Numbered from the stretch's first letter, positions 53,555 to 62,713 are shown. The stretch is DNA of 64,000 nt from Lachnospiraceae bacterium (GCA_022794035.1 JAAWDX010000007.1:124001-188000); one strand, 5' to 3'. A program made the numbers and translations. Notes: generated by a model from the sequence alone, not told the origin.

Positions 53555-54309
53555 AGTGCAATCATTCGCCGCGCTTCTTCAGCGCTGAAATTGCCATTAT
53601 CCTCCCATGTCACAATCAGATTTTTCGTTCGTGTGTAACCAGCTTTTTCATATATTGACAGTTTCTTTTCAAACTTGTCTGCATACTCTTTATTATCCAT
53701 GAGACCTGCATGTTTCCAGATGATCTTTTCTCCATTCGGCATCCAGAGAAGAAAATCTGGGATTACTTTTTGATCCCCCATTTGCATTGGTCTTTCATAT
53801 TCGTAGGTAATCCCCTGTGCAAATAACATATTAGCGATAATCTCTTCTGATTTAGAAGCTACCAGCTCTCCCTGATCCGTCATATGCTTATAATTTTCCC
53901 GATGCCACTTTGCCTCCGCCAATTGTTTTGCCTTTTGATAGGCTTTTTCTTGATCAATCCTTTTTCTCTCTCTTTGATAGTACTCTTGTAAAATTTCTTC
54001 TCCTGTCATATGAAAAATCAGCAGCACATGCTGCAGTTTCTTTCTGAACTGAAGCAATTCTCTTAATTTTTCTTGCTGATGACGCAGAATTTCTATCTGT
54101 CTTTTCGTTGCTTCTATTTGATCCTTTGCAACCGATTTTTGAACTTTAACTTTATTTTGATAAAACTGCCAATAAGCATATTGTTTTCTATCTCCTTTCC
54201 AAACCAATGAGCCGGCCGTATGCGGAATACTTTTTTCCAGCCGTTCGATCCGCAAATGCAAATACAGAAATTGCTCCTCTAACTTATTTTTAAATTCTTC
54301 TCTTTCCAT
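53539..54309 (-). CDS. Uncharacterised protein with coiled coil and PD-(D/E)XK-like C-terminal domain
   Basis: The protein has 256 residues. The N-terminal 140 residues are highly charged and coiled. The C-terminal 110 carry a nuclease-like pattern: SKSEEIIANMLF, YEYERPM, KVIPDFLLW and IIWKHAGLMDNKEYADK. In relatives known to me the segment after PDF usually reads WEH; here it is WKH, so a catalytic acid may be missing. AAGGAGAAGG precedes the ATG. The 3' end overlaps the convergent exporter gene by 16 nt. Function unknown. Confidence 0.65.
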   Translation of the reverse strand: MEREEFKNKLEEQFLYLHLRIERLEKSIPHTAGSLVWKGDRKQYAYWQFYQNKVKVQKSVAKDQIEATKRQIEILRHQQEKLRELLQFRKKLQHVLLIFHMTGEEILQEYYQRERKRIDQEKAYQKAKQLAEAKWHRENYKHMTDQGELVASKSEEIIANMLFAQGITYEYERPMQMGDQKVIPDFLLWMPNGEKIIWKHAGLMDNKEYADKFEKKLSIYEKAGYTRTKNLIVTWEDNGNFSAEEARRMIALYRLI

Positions 54310-54430
54310 TCATCCTTCTCCTTGCTCGCTCTTTTACTTATAGTATCGGAGAAAAATATTAAAATTCCCTAAAGTTACAAAAATTTCACATTTGCTGTCG
54401 CTTGCGCCGCATTATCAATTTTTTTAATTT

Positions 54431-54469
54431 TGGTGGAAATTTTTCCTCTATTTCAGGGCTTTTCCACCA
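54431..54469. repeat. Hairpin with 9-bp arms in the spacer before the tandem repeat
   Basis: TGGTGGAAA (54431-54439) pairs with TTTCCACCA (54461-54469); another TTCCACCA follows at 54486-54493. The same GGTGGAA/TTCCACC stem occurs in the spacer at 11146-11163. The gap 54310-54779 also holds an A/T-rich stretch and the 30-bp tandem repeat; I see no gene in it. Confidence 0.55.
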
Positions 54470-54600
54470 CATCAGGCTGAACTTCTTCCACCAAGATGCC
54501 CTCGCCTCTTTCATGCAACGGATAATTTTCCGCCATCCTCCTGTTCTTCCGTCAGGTCCCGGGGAAATTTTTCAGCTGAATTTCAAATTTCTCCCAAAGC

Positions 54601-54720
54601 AAGCTCAGAACTAGAGATTAACTCATGAGCCGGCTCACGCCTAAGGATTAACTCATGATCCGGCTCACGCCTAAAGATTAACTTATGATCAAGCTCACAT
54701 CCAGAGTTTGCCCCATGTCC
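54601..54720. repeat. 30-bp tandem repeat, about four degenerate copies
   Basis: Four consecutive 30-bp blocks start at 54601, 54631, 54661 and 54691; blocks two and three are nearly identical and the outer two are more diverged. The core includes GATTAACTCATGA and CGGCTCACGCCTAA; one junction is a perfect 12-bp palindrome, TGAGCCGGCTCA (54626-54637). It lies downstream of the leuS terminator. A frame through it would encode 10-residue repeats, but I do not consider it a gene. Confidence 0.75.
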
Positions 54721-54779
54721 GCCCCCAGTCTGGACCCTGCTCCACGTCATCCCCCGCCTCCGCACTCCCAACAAAAAAA

Positions 54780-54802
54780 AGCGGACCTTTCAGAGGCCCG
54801 CT
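54780..54802 (-). terminator. Intrinsic terminator of leuS
   Basis: On the minus strand AGCGGGCCT and AGGTCCGCT form a 9-bp stem (one G-T pair) with a 5-nt loop, followed by eight T (54779-54772). It lies 7 bp after the leuS stop. Confidence 0.88.
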
Positions 54803-54808
54803 TTTCTT

Positions 54809-57217
54809 TTATCTCGCTACAATATTCACAATTCTTCCCGGCACATAGATCTCTTTCATAATGGTTTTTCCTTCCAGCGCAGCAGCCACCCTTGCGTCCG
54901 CCTTTGCCGCTGCAATCGCCGTTTCCTGATCAGCATCCTTGGGAATCATAATCGTACTCTTCACCTTACCGCTGATCTGTACAGCGATTTCAATGGTCGC
55001 CTCCACCGTCTTATTTTCATCATAAGTCGGCCATGCTGTCTGGAAAATATGCCTTTCAAATCCCAGATTTTCCCACATCTCCTCCGTGAAATGAGGCGCT
55101 ACCGGATTAAGCAACGTTAAATACGTCTTCATCTCGCCCCGAGTCACGCTGCCCTTATCATAAAACTGATTAAGCAGCGCCATCAAAGCCGCAATGCCGG
55201 TATTAAATTTAAGAGATTCAAAATCCTGACTCACCTTTTTGATCGTGCGGTGCATCGAGGTTTCCAGATCGGCGCTATAGCCCTCTCCCTCTGTCACCAT
55301 ATCCTGCAGTTTCCATACGCGCTCTGCAAATCGGCGGCAGCCCTTGACGCCCTGTGTGGACCATGGCGCTGCTTTTTCAAAATCACCAATAAACATCTCG
55401 TAAAGACGCATAGTGTCCGCACCAAACTCTTCCACGACCTCGTCAGGATTGACAACATTGCCGCGCGATTTCGACATCTTCACGCCGTTTTCTCCCAGAA
55501 TCATCCCATGAGAGGTACGCTTCTGATAGGGCTCCGGCGTAGGCACGATGCCCTGATCATACAAAAAGCGGTGCCAGAAACGCGAATACAGCAGATGCAG
55601 CGTCGTATGCTCCATTCCGCCATTGTACCAATCTACCGGAAGCCAGTAATTCAGTGCCTCCTTGCTGGCCAGTGCATGCTCATTATGCGGATCCATATAC
55701 CGCAGGAAATACCAAGAAGACCCGGCCCATTGCGGCATTGTATCCGTCTCTCTCGTCGCCGGTCCGCCGCAGACAGGACAGGTCGTATTGACCCAGTCCG
55801 TCATAGCAGCCAGCGGAGATTCGCCGTTCTCACCCGGCTCATAGCTCTCCACCTCCGGCAGTAAAAGCGGCAGCTGCTCCTCTGGCAGCGGCACCCATCC
55901 GCCGCAGTGCTCACAATATACAACCGGAATAGGCTCTCCCCAATAGCGCTGACGTGAGAAAACCCAGTCGCGCAGCTTATAGTTTACCTTTTTATGTCCA
56001 ATGCCTTTTTCGGTCAGCCATTCCACAATCGCTTTTTTTGCCTCTTCTACAGACATTCCATCTAAAAAGCCAGAATTGATCATCGTGCCCGTGGCAATAT
56101 CCGTAAAGGCTTCTTCCTGTACCTTGCCGCCTGCCACAACCTCGATAATCGGCAGATCAAATTTTTTTGCAAATTCCCAGTCGCGCGTATCATGCGCCGG
56201 TACCGCCATAATCGCGCCGGTACCATAGCTCATCAGCACATAATCCGAAATCCAGATCGGGATCTCCTGACCGTTCACCGGATTCACCGCTTTAATCCCC
56301 TTCAGCGGCACGCCCGTCTTTTCTTTCGCAAGCTCCGTTCTTTCAAAATCAGACTTGCTGTTGGCAAACTCCCGATAAGAAAGCACCTCATCAAAATTTT
56401 CAATCTGATCCTTCCACTCGTCAATATAAGGATGCTCCGGCGACATCACCATGTACGTCGCGCCAAACAGCGTATCTGGGCGCGTGGTATAAATCGTCAG
56501 CGTTTTGCCGTTGGCTGTAAAATCAACCTCTGCCCCCTCTGAACGTCCAATCCAATTGGTCTGCTGCGTTTTAACACGCTCAATAAAATCCAGCCCCTCC
56601 AGACCATCAATCAGCTTCTGCGCATATTCCGTAATTTTCAGCATCCACTGCGTCTTCATGCGGTGCTCTACCGGCGTGCCGCAGCGCTCGCAGGCTCCGT
56701 TGACCACCTCTTCATTCGCTAAACCGCATTTGCAGGACGGACACCAATTGACCGACATCTCTTTCTTATAGGCCAAGCCTTTTTTAAAGAGCTGCAGAAA
56801 AATCCACTGCGTCCATTTATAATAGCCCGGATCCGTCGTGTTAACCTCACGGCTCCAGTCAAACGAAAAGCCCAAAGACTGCAGCTGCTCTTTAAAATGC
56901 GCCACATTCCGCTTCGTCACCTCACGCGGATGAATCTTGTTTTGAATCGCATAGTTTTCCGTAGGCAGTCCAAACGCATCCCAGCCCATAGGAAACAATA
57001 CATTATATCCCTGCATCCGGCGCTTTCTGGCCACAATATCCATCGCCGTATAAGGACGCGGGTGCCCCACATGCAGCCCCTGTCCTGATGGATAAGGAAA
57101 TTCGATCAGCGCATAGAATTTCGGCTTGTCCGTAGATTCAGAAGCCCGAAACGCACCGCTCTCTTCCCAAACATTCTGCCACTTTTTCTCAATGGCTTTA
57201 TGATCATAGATCTTCAA
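54809..57217 (-). CDS. leuS: Leucyl-tRNA synthetase
   Basis: The protein has 802 residues. The class I signatures are HVGH (in [11 protein letters not shown]) and KMSKS (in [11 protein letters not shown]), with a zinc knuckle CPSCKCGL...CERCG and the editing domain at about 220-410 ([15 protein letters not shown]). It charges tRNA-Leu. I chose a TTG start at 57217 because AAGGAG lies 8 nt upstream and the product then opens [13 protein letters not shown]; a GTG three codons earlier sits on the ribosome binding site. It follows metH but has its own promoter; no T-box was seen. Confidence 0.96.
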   Translation of the reverse strand: MKIYDHKAIEKKWQNVWEESGAFRASESTDKPKFYALIEFPYPSGQGLHVGHPRPYTAMDIVARKRRMQGYNVLFPMGWDAFGLPTENYAIQNKIHPREVTKRNVAHFKEQLQSLGFSFDWSREVNTTDPGYYKWTQWIFLQLFKKGLAYKKEMSVNWCPSCKCGLANEEVVNGACERCGTPVEHRMKTQWMLKITEYAQKLIDGLEGLDFIERVKTQQTNWIGRSEGAEVDFTANGKTLTIYTTRPDTLFGATYMVMSPEHPYIDEWKDQIENFDEVLSYREFANSKSDFERTELAKEKTGVPLKGIKAVNPVNGQEIPIWISDYVLMSYGTGAIMAVPAHDTRDWEFAKKFDLPIIEVVAGGKVQEEAFTDIATGTMINSGFLDGMSVEEAKKAIVEWLTEKGIGHKKVNYKLRDWVFSRQRYWGEPIPVVYCEHCGGWVPLPEEQLPLLLPEVESYEPGENGESPLAAMTDWVNTTCPVCGGPATRETDTMPQWAGSSWYFLRYMDPHNEHALASKEALNYWLPVDWYNGGMEHTTLHLLYSRFWHRFLYDQGIVPTPEPYQKRTSHGMILGENGVKMSKSRGNVVNPDEVVEEFGADTMRLYEMFIGDFEKAAPWSTQGVKGCRRFAERVWKLQDMVTEGEGYSADLETSMHRTIKKVSQDFESLKFNTGIAALMALLNQFYDKGSVTRGEMKTYLTLLNPVAPHFTEEMWENLGFERHIFQTAWPTYDENKTVEATIEIAVQISGKVKSTIMIPKDADQETAIAAAKADARVAAALEGKTIMKEIYVPGRIVNIVAR

Positions 57218-57249
57218 TCCATTCACTCCTTACACTCAAATTAAAATTC

Positions 57250-57278
57250 ATTTTAGCAGAAGGTATTACAAAATTCAA
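57250..57278 (-). promoter_or_regulatory. Promoter of leuS
   Basis: On the minus strand TTGAAT (57278-57273), a 17-bp spacer and TAAAAT (57255-57250) lie about 30 bp before the start codon. The -35 box overlaps the metH stop codon. The leader is too short for a T-box. Confidence 0.65.
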
Positions 57279-59704
57279 GCATTTTGCGAAAAAAGCTCTT
57301 CTGCATAGCGCACCGATCCCATCGCGTCCTTGGAATAAAAGTCCGCCCCGATCTGATCCGCATAGGCCTGCGTAAGCACAGCGCCTCCCACCATCACTTT
57401 ACAAGACGGCAGCGTCTTCTTCAGCTGCCGAATCGTCTCCTCCATGTGCACCACCGTCGTCGTCATCAGCGCGCTCAGTCCCACAAGCTTCACCTGCTCC
57501 CGCTGCGCCGTCTCCACCACCAGCTCCGGTGGCACATCCTTGCCAAGATCCAGCACCGTAAATCCATAATTTTCAAGCAGCACCTTCACAATATTCTTGC
57601 CAATATCATGAATGTCCCCTTTTACCGTCGCCAGCACAATCTTGCCCTTGCTCTGCTGCTCCTTCCCGCGAAAGCTCTCCTTAATCACCTGAAAAGCAGC
57701 CTGCGCGGCCTGCGCGCTCATCAAAAGCTGAGGCAGGAACATCGTCCCCTTTTCAAACTCTTTTCCCACAAAGTCCAGCGCCGGAATCAGCTCTTCATCA
57801 ATCATGCGCAGTGCCTCTTTTTCTTTTAGCCCCTCCGCCGTATGGCGGGAAGCAAGATCCGCGAGTCCCTTGATGATGGCGTCCTGCAGCGGCGCCGCCT
57901 GCATCTGGCCTGCCGGCTTTGCTTCAGACGCTGTCTTATGCACCGCCGCGGTCATCTCCATCTGACTATATTTCTCGATATACTGACTGCAGTTCTTGTC
58001 GTATCCTTTGACCGCCAGATACACATCATAGGCTTGCCGCATGGCGGCGCTGGCCGGATTGATGATGCCGGCTGACAGGCCGCGGTCCATCGCCATGGCG
58101 TAAAAGGAAGCGTTGATGAGCTCACGGTTTGGAAGTCCGAAGGAGATGTTGGATACGCCGAGCACGGTGCCGACGCCAAGCTCCCGGCGCACTCTCTGCA
58201 GCGCCTCCAGCGTGACTCGTCCCTGTTCTTCTCCGGTGCTGATTGTCATCGTCAGTGTGTCGATAAGGATATCTTTTTTGGCAATGCCATAGGCAGCGGC
58301 TGTGTCAATGATTTTTTTGGCAATTTTGAGACGCCCCTCCGCCGTTTCCGGGATGCCATCTTCATCCAATGTGAGCCCGACGACTACGCCGCCGTATTTT
58401 TTTACAAGCGGGAAGATCGCTTCCATCACTTCGCGCTTTCCGCTTACTGAATTGATCAGTGGTTTTCCGTTGTAATGCCGCAGGGCCCTTTCCATGGTAT
58501 ATGCGTCGGAGGTGTCGATCTGCAGCGGCAGCTTGGTGATGGCCTGCAGCTCCTGCACCAGCTCATCCATCACTTCTGCCTCCCGGATCTCCGGAAGCCC
58601 CACGTTGACGTCTAAAATATGAGCTCCTTGCTCCTCCTGTTTAATCGCTTCTTCTAATATATAGTTAAAATCATGCTCACGCAGCGCTTTCTTAAGCTTT
58701 TTCTTGCCGGTTGGATTGATCCGTTCTCCAATAATCAGCGGTTTATCGCCCAAGATCTCATGAGCGCCGTAGGAGGAAACAATCGTGAGATTCTTTTCCG
58801 TCACCGGTCTGCGAGTTGCTGCCTGACAGCGCATGACCATCTGGCGAATATGCTCCGGCGTCGTGCCGCAGCAGCCGCCTATGCACTGCGCACCCGCTGC
58901 TATCATCTTTTCCTGATCCTCAGCAAATTCCTCAGGCCCTACCCCAAATACCGTCTGTCCCTCGATAAGCTGCGGCATGCCCGCATTAGGATTCACGATG
59001 ATGGGTCTGCTGGCGCAGGCCTGCAGCACCGGCATCAGCTCCAGCATCTGCTTCGGCCCCAGCGCACAGTTCATGCCAATGCAATCAGCGCCAAGCCCCT
59101 CTAGCATAGAAACTGCCGCCGGTATATCGCCACCGGTCAGAAGCTTTCCTTTCTCATCCAGCACCATGGTGACGGCTACCGGCAGATCCGAATGCTCCTT
59201 GGCCGCCAGCAGCGCCGCTTTCATTTCATAAGGATCATTCATCGTCTCAATCAAAATCAGATCTGCGAGCTCCCTGCCGGCCTGTACCACCTCAGCGAAG
59301 GCAGCATAGGCCTCCTCAAATCCCATACTCCCCAGAGGACGCATCAGCTTGCCTAGGGAACCTATGTCAAGCGCAGCAAAGCATTCACGCTTTGCTGCCT
59401 GCTGATTCTGCCGCTTTTCCTGCGCAATTGCCTCCCTTGCCAGCTGCAATCCCGCCTGCACCAGGCCCTCCACCGTATACGCTGTCTTTTCCAGCTTATA
59501 GCGGTTGACCCCAAAGGTATTGGCCTTTAAAATATGGCACCCAGCCGCTAAATAGCTTTTATGAATCCGCACAATCGTTTCCGGATGCAAAATATTCCAG
59601 GTTTCCGGAATTTCTCCTGCGGCAAGCCCTTCTTTTTGCAGCAGCGTCCCCATCGCTCCGTCAAAAAAGAGAATCTGCTGCTCTAACGCTTCTAAAAATT
59701 TCAT
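57275..59704 (-). CDS. metH: Cobalamin-dependent methionine synthase lacking the activation domain
   Basis: The protein has 809 residues against about 1200 in E. coli. An N-terminal homocysteine methyltransferase domain has zinc-ligand cysteines (MNCALGP, GGCCGTTPEHI). A pterin-binding barrel (IGERINPTGKKKLK, about 320-590) and the B12 domain with DIHDIGKNIV (near 700) follow. The SAM-dependent reactivation domain is absent, as in many clostridia, where a separate protein reactivates B12. It overlaps metF by 4 nt (ATGA). It completes the MetF-MetH methionine route. Confidence 0.95.
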   Translation of the reverse strand: MKFLEALEQQILFFDGAMGTLLQKEGLAAGEIPETWNILHPETIVRIHKSYLAAGCHILKANTFGVNRYKLEKTAYTVEGLVQAGLQLAREAIAQEKRQNQQAAKRECFAALDIGSLGKLMRPLGSMGFEEAYAAFAEVVQAGRELADLILIETMNDPYEMKAALLAAKEHSDLPVAVTMVLDEKGKLLTGGDIPAAVSMLEGLGADCIGMNCALGPKQMLELMPVLQACASRPIIVNPNAGMPQLIEGQTVFGVGPEEFAEDQEKMIAAGAQCIGGCCGTTPEHIRQMVMRCQAATRRPVTEKNLTIVSSYGAHEILGDKPLIIGERINPTGKKKLKKALREHDFNYILEEAIKQEEQGAHILDVNVGLPEIREAEVMDELVQELQAITKLPLQIDTSDAYTMERALRHYNGKPLINSVSGKREVMEAIFPLVKKYGGVVVGLTLDEDGIPETAEGRLKIAKKIIDTAAAYGIAKKDILIDTLTMTISTGEEQGRVTLEALQRVRRELGVGTVLGVSNISFGLPNRELINASFYAMAMDRGLSAGIINPASAAMRQAYDVYLAVKGYDKNCSQYIEKYSQMEMTAAVHKTASEAKPAGQMQAAPLQDAIIKGLADLASRHTAEGLKEKEALRMIDEELIPALDFVGKEFEKGTMFLPQLLMSAQAAQAAFQVIKESFRGKEQQSKGKIVLATVKGDIHDIGKNIVKVLLENYGFTVLDLGKDVPPELVVETAQREQVKLVGLSALMTTTVVHMEETIRQLKKTLPSCKVMVGGAVLTQAYADQIGADFYSKDAMGSVRYAEELFSQNA

Positions 59705-60561
59705 ACCTTTAAAATCTCCGAAATACGTGCCAAAATAGCCTCTGCAATCTCTGGTTTATTCATCGTATACACATGCACATGCGGCACTCCATTGGCCAGC
59801 AGATCAATGATCTGATCCGCTGCATACACGATCCCTGCCTGCCGCATCGCTTTAGGCGTACTGCCAAACCGATCCAAAATTGCTTTAAACCGCTGAGGCA
59901 GCTCTGTACCTGACAGACTGCCGATCCGTTTCATCTGCTTACCGTTTGTCACCGGCATGATGCCGGCACACACCGGCACAGTAATGCCAATTTCACGAAT
60001 CCGATATAAAAACCGGTACAAAATCTGATTGTCAAAAAACATCTGGGTCGTCAAAAATTCAGCGCCGGCCTCCACCTTTTCCTTCAGATGCTTCAAATCA
60101 TCCGCCTTATTCTTAGATTCCACATGCCCTTCCGGATAGCATGCCGCCCCAATGCAAAAATCTCCATAGCTTTTGATCTCCCGAATCAGCTCGCTCGCAT
60201 ACCGATATTCACATTTTCCGCCGTCCTCGGGAATGTCTCCGCGCAGGGCCAGTATATTCTCAATTCCCTTCTCCTTCAGCATCCCCAGCATCTTACCAAT
60301 CTCCTCATGCGTTGAGGAAACACAGGTCAAGTGCGCCAGCACCGGCGTATGATATTCTGTCTGCAGCGCACTGGCCAGTGCCGCCGTATACTGACTCGTT
60401 CCTCCGCCGGCCCCATAGGTTACGCTCATAAAATCAGGCCCTAGCGCAGCAATTTGCTTCGTCACGGTTTCCACAGCCAAAAACTTGTCCTCCGTCTTTG
60501 GCGGAAATACTTCAAAAGATAGGGTTGATTTCCCTGTTTTTAAAAGATCACTAATTTTCAT
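59701..60561 (-). CDS. metF: Methylenetetrahydrofolate reductase
   Basis: The protein has 286 residues. The FAD/folate TIM barrel has LSFEVFPPKTED, SVTYGAGGGTSQYT, LAHLTCV, LALRGDIPE and TTQMFFDN. It reduces 5,10-methylene-THF to 5-methyl-THF, the methyl donor for MetH, which follows and overlaps by 4 nt. GAGGG precedes the ATG. No SAM riboswitch was seen upstream; the lactonase gene ends 3 bp before it. Confidence 0.95.
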   Translation of the reverse strand: MKISDLLKTGKSTLSFEVFPPKTEDKFLAVETVTKQIAALGPDFMSVTYGAGGGTSQYTAALASALQTEYHTPVLAHLTCVSSTHEEIGKMLGMLKEKGIENILALRGDIPEDGGKCEYRYASELIREIKSYGDFCIGAACYPEGHVESKNKADDLKHLKEKVEAGAEFLTTQMFFDNQILYRFLYRIREIGITVPVCAGIMPVTNGKQMKRIGSLSGTELPQRFKAILDRFGSTPKAMRQAGIVYAADQIIDLLANGVPHVHVYTMNKPEIAEAILARISEILKV

Positions 60562-60564
60562 TTT

Positions 60565-61626
60565 TTATCCCTCTATCAGCGCTACCGGCGCATTGACAAT
60601 TGTTTTTTCATCCGTCAACGTAAGCTCTCCCGTCTCCGGCTCACGCCGGAAAATGACCATGTTATCTGACAACTGGTTCACGGCAATCAGAAGCCTCTCA
60701 TCGCCTGTCAGGATAAAATCACGCGGGTACCAGCCGCGTGTGGAATATGTATTTTGCAGTGAAATATGTCCATTTTGCGGGTTAACCTTAAACAGAGCAA
60801 TGGAATCCTCCCCCCGATTGGAAACATACAAACATCTCCCATCCTGCGTGAGACGGATCGCAGCCGGATAATTCCTGTCAGAAGGAAATTCCGGAGACAA
60901 CGTGCTCACCTGTTCTATCAGCGTAAATCCCGTTTCTTTTTCATAGGCAAGCACTGCCACTTCTGAGCTTAGCTCACAGGCTACATAGGCATATCTGCCA
61001 TCCGGACTCATGACCATATGGCGCGGACCGCTTCCGGGCGGTAGCTTAACATTCATACCAATTGCCCGGTGCAGCTTTCCTGTTTCCTCATTCATCTCAT
61101 ACAGAGCCAAAGTGTCCATGCCCAGATCACAGATCACCACATAGGCTCCATCTTTCGTAAAAAACGCACTGTGCGCATGCGCTCTTTCCTGCCTCTCGGC
61201 AACAGGACCGCTTCCAATATGACGGCGCAGACAAAACATAGGCATGAGCTTTCTGTGCATATCCACGGGATACACCTGAATCGTCGCCTCCTCATAGCAT
61301 GTCACCACCGCATACTGCTCTGCTGAATCCATTTCAATATGACAGAGTCCCCTGCCGGCTGCCACCTTTTTGCTGTGCAGGGATATTTCCTGTGTCTGCA
61401 TGTCTATTGCATACACACAGATCAGTCCCTTTTCTTCTTCTCCCGGTTCAGAAACGGCATAGAGAAAATCATGTGCGCGGCTTACATAAAAATAGGTCGG
61501 CGAGGGCTGCTCTGCCAAAAGCTGCGGCCCCTCCTCGAGCTTACCGTCAGCAGAAATACGCATTCCATAAATTCCCTTGCTGGTTTTATGTGTCTGCGTT
61601 CCCAGATATATATAATACTGCTTCAT
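60565..61626 (-). CDS. Lactonase-family seven-bladed beta-propeller protein (6-phosphogluconolactonase type)
   Basis: The protein has 353 residues. Blade motifs such as VSRAHDFLYAV, HAHSAFFTKDGAYV, GPRHMVMSPDGRYAYV, YPAAIRLTQDGRCLYVSNRG and YPRDFILTGDERLLIAVNQ are typical of the lactonase (YkgB/Pgl) family. It may hydrolyse 6-phosphogluconolactone or another lactone; there is no sign of pathway partners nearby. It precedes metF by 3 bp and probably heads the transcript. Confidence 0.87.
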   Translation of the reverse strand: MKQYYIYLGTQTHKTSKGIYGMRISADGKLEEGPQLLAEQPSPTYFYVSRAHDFLYAVSEPGEEEKGLICVYAIDMQTQEISLHSKKVAAGRGLCHIEMDSAEQYAVVTCYEEATIQVYPVDMHRKLMPMFCLRRHIGSGPVAERQERAHAHSAFFTKDGAYVVICDLGMDTLALYEMNEETGKLHRAIGMNVKLPPGSGPRHMVMSPDGRYAYVACELSSEVAVLAYEKETGFTLIEQVSTLSPEFPSDRNYPAAIRLTQDGRCLYVSNRGEDSIALFKVNPQNGHISLQNTYSTRGWYPRDFILTGDERLLIAVNQLSDNMVIFRREPETGELTLTDEKTIVNAPVALIEG

Positions 61627-61696
61627 CAGCCTGTCCTTTCTTTTGTATGATCATTTATTTTACTGCACATTTTTATAAAGTGCAAGCATTTTAAAA

Positions 61697-61734
61697 GGCA
61701 GCGCCCATATCTTATCCCAAAATATGGCGCTGCC
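61697..61734. terminator. Terminator after the small-gene pair
   Basis: GGCAGCGCC-ATAT (61697-61710, with one bulge) pairs with ATATGGCGCTGCC (61722-61734). On the minus strand a TTTTAAAAT tail follows; it lies 5 bp after the stop of the 89-residue gene. Confidence 0.75.
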
Positions 61735-61738
61735 CCTT

Positions 61739-62008
61739 TTATATCATCTTGCTAAATTGTTCAAACCGTGCTCTTTCCTCTGGCGTCAGATTCGCCTGCA
61801 AAACCTTCATCAGCATAGAAGCCTCTTCCTGACTAAGCGCTAGCCCATTGTTCTGCATTTTAAAGCCATATGACATCATAATTTGTATCTTTTCATTGAT
61901 TGGCCGATCTGCCATGAGCTCTATCATTTCTTTAAGATACTGTTGTTTAATTTTAGGCAAAGACTGAAACTCCGGCCCTTTAAAAAACTCTATCAGATTT
62001 TGATCCAT
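61739..62008 (-). CDS. Small protein of unknown function (89 residues)
   Basis: The product is all-helical in appearance and highly charged, opening MDQNLIEFFKGPEFQSLPKI and ending LTPEERARFEQFSKMI. It has no signal peptide or membrane helix. The start at 62008 has GGGAG 8 nt upstream; the frame stays open further upstream but lacks a site. It forms a pair with the 110-residue gene 23 bp upstream; both end with a short LTPE-helix. I do not recognise the family. Confidence 0.7.
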   Translation of the reverse strand: MDQNLIEFFKGPEFQSLPKIKQQYLKEMIELMADRPINEKIQIMMSYGFKMQNNGLALSQEEASMLMKVLQANLTPEERARFEQFSKMI

Positions 62009-62031
62009 GACTGCTTCTCCCTTCTTTATAT

Positions 62032-62364
62032 TCATCCTAACATATCTGTTAATGATGTAATCATGCTTTGCTGCTCCGGCGTCAATCCCTCTCTCAGCTT
62101 TAATGCCAGATTCTGATCGGGCGCCGCGGCTGCCGGCCACACTGGTGTTACTTCCTTACTCTCCCTTTCTTCTGCGGAGGTTGTTTGATTTTCCCCAGTT
62201 TCAGCAGTCTTTGGTTTTACCTCTTCTTCTACCTTCATCAGCTCCTGCAGTTCCTGCAGCTTAATCATAATACTCAGCATCCGCTTTGTGGAAGAGTCCA
62301 TGTAAGGAAGCATCATATGCAGCATTTTCATCATATCAGGGCCTCCGGCTTTTTTTGCATCCAT
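62032..62364 (-). CDS. Small Met-rich helical protein of unknown function (110 residues)
   Basis: The N-terminal half is amphipathic and Met-rich (GPDMMKMLHMMLPYMDSSTK, then RMLSIMIKLQELQELM). A Glu/Lys/Thr-rich linker (about 52-78) follows, and the end is LREGLTPEQQSMITSLTDMLG-like. AAGGAGGGG precedes the ATG. A CATATGCTA box (62388-62396 on the minus strand) resembles a sporulation sigma -10, but no matching -35 is clear. It sits downstream of aspA and its structured spacer. Not recognised. Confidence 0.68.
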   Translation of the reverse strand: MDAKKAGGPDMMKMLHMMLPYMDSSTKRMLSIMIKLQELQELMKVEEEVKPKTAETGENQTTSAEERESKEVTPVWPAAAAPDQNLALKLREGLTPEQQSMITSLTDMLG

Positions 62365-62454
62365 CCTTGATCCCCTCCTTTATCTATAGCATATGCGCCT
62401 ATTCTCTAAAACTTGATGCCCGTGTTAAATTCTTTTCCTATGGCTTTTATATAC

Positions 62455-62493
62455 AAAAACGAGGACATCTTCTCTACTGAAAATATCCTCGTT
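62455..62493 (-). terminator. Intrinsic terminator downstream of the aspA structured spacer
   Basis: On the minus strand ACGAGGA pairs with TCCTCGT (outer arms 62492-62486 and 62465-62459) followed by TTTTTG. It directly follows the last copy of the 36-bp repeat and ends aspA transcription before the two small genes. Confidence 0.75.
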
Positions 62494-62713
62494 ATGTGAA
62501 TCCTCTGAATATGTCACGCCACTTTTATAAAATCAGAACGATACCAGAGTTTGCCGCTCGCGGCAAACTCGTAAGGCGGTTCAGTATCGTGATTTAAAGA
62601 AATATATCAGGCCGCCTTTAATCCAGAACGACACCGGAGTTTGGTGCACTGCACCAAACTCGTAAAGTGGCTCTAAAATGTGAATCCTCTGAATATGTCA
62701 CGCCACTTTTATA
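62494..62713 (-). repeat. About 92-bp tandem repeat with two covarying stems, downstream of aspA
   Basis: A 36-bp stretch (62494-62529) recurs exactly at 62678-62713, where it overlaps the aspA stop. Between them lie two related units, about 92 bp apart. Each unit has an inner hairpin with common GAGTTTG/CAAACTC ends but different tips: 62547-62570 (10-bp arms) and 62637-62661 (12-bp arms). A second stem joins units: TAAAAGTGGC with GCCACTTTA, and TAAAGGCGG with CCGCCTTA. Changes are compensated on both sides. As RNA from the aspA strand it would fold into alternating stems. Confidence 0.8.

Noticed and set aside
54583-54774. A 63-codon minus-strand frame with 10-residue repeats across the 30-bp tandem repeat
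   Set aside because: It begins with a TTG directly behind the leuS terminator T-run, has no ribosome binding site, and its regularity follows from a repeat period divisible by three.
57218-57274. T-box or SAM riboswitch expected before leuS, metH or metF
   Set aside because: The leuS leader is under 50 nt and the metF and metH starts touch the preceding genes. No room or motif for these riboswitches exists.
62494-62713. CRISPR array
   Set aside because: The repeats are not evenly spaced by unique spacers; the intervening units are themselves related and structured, and no cas gene is present.
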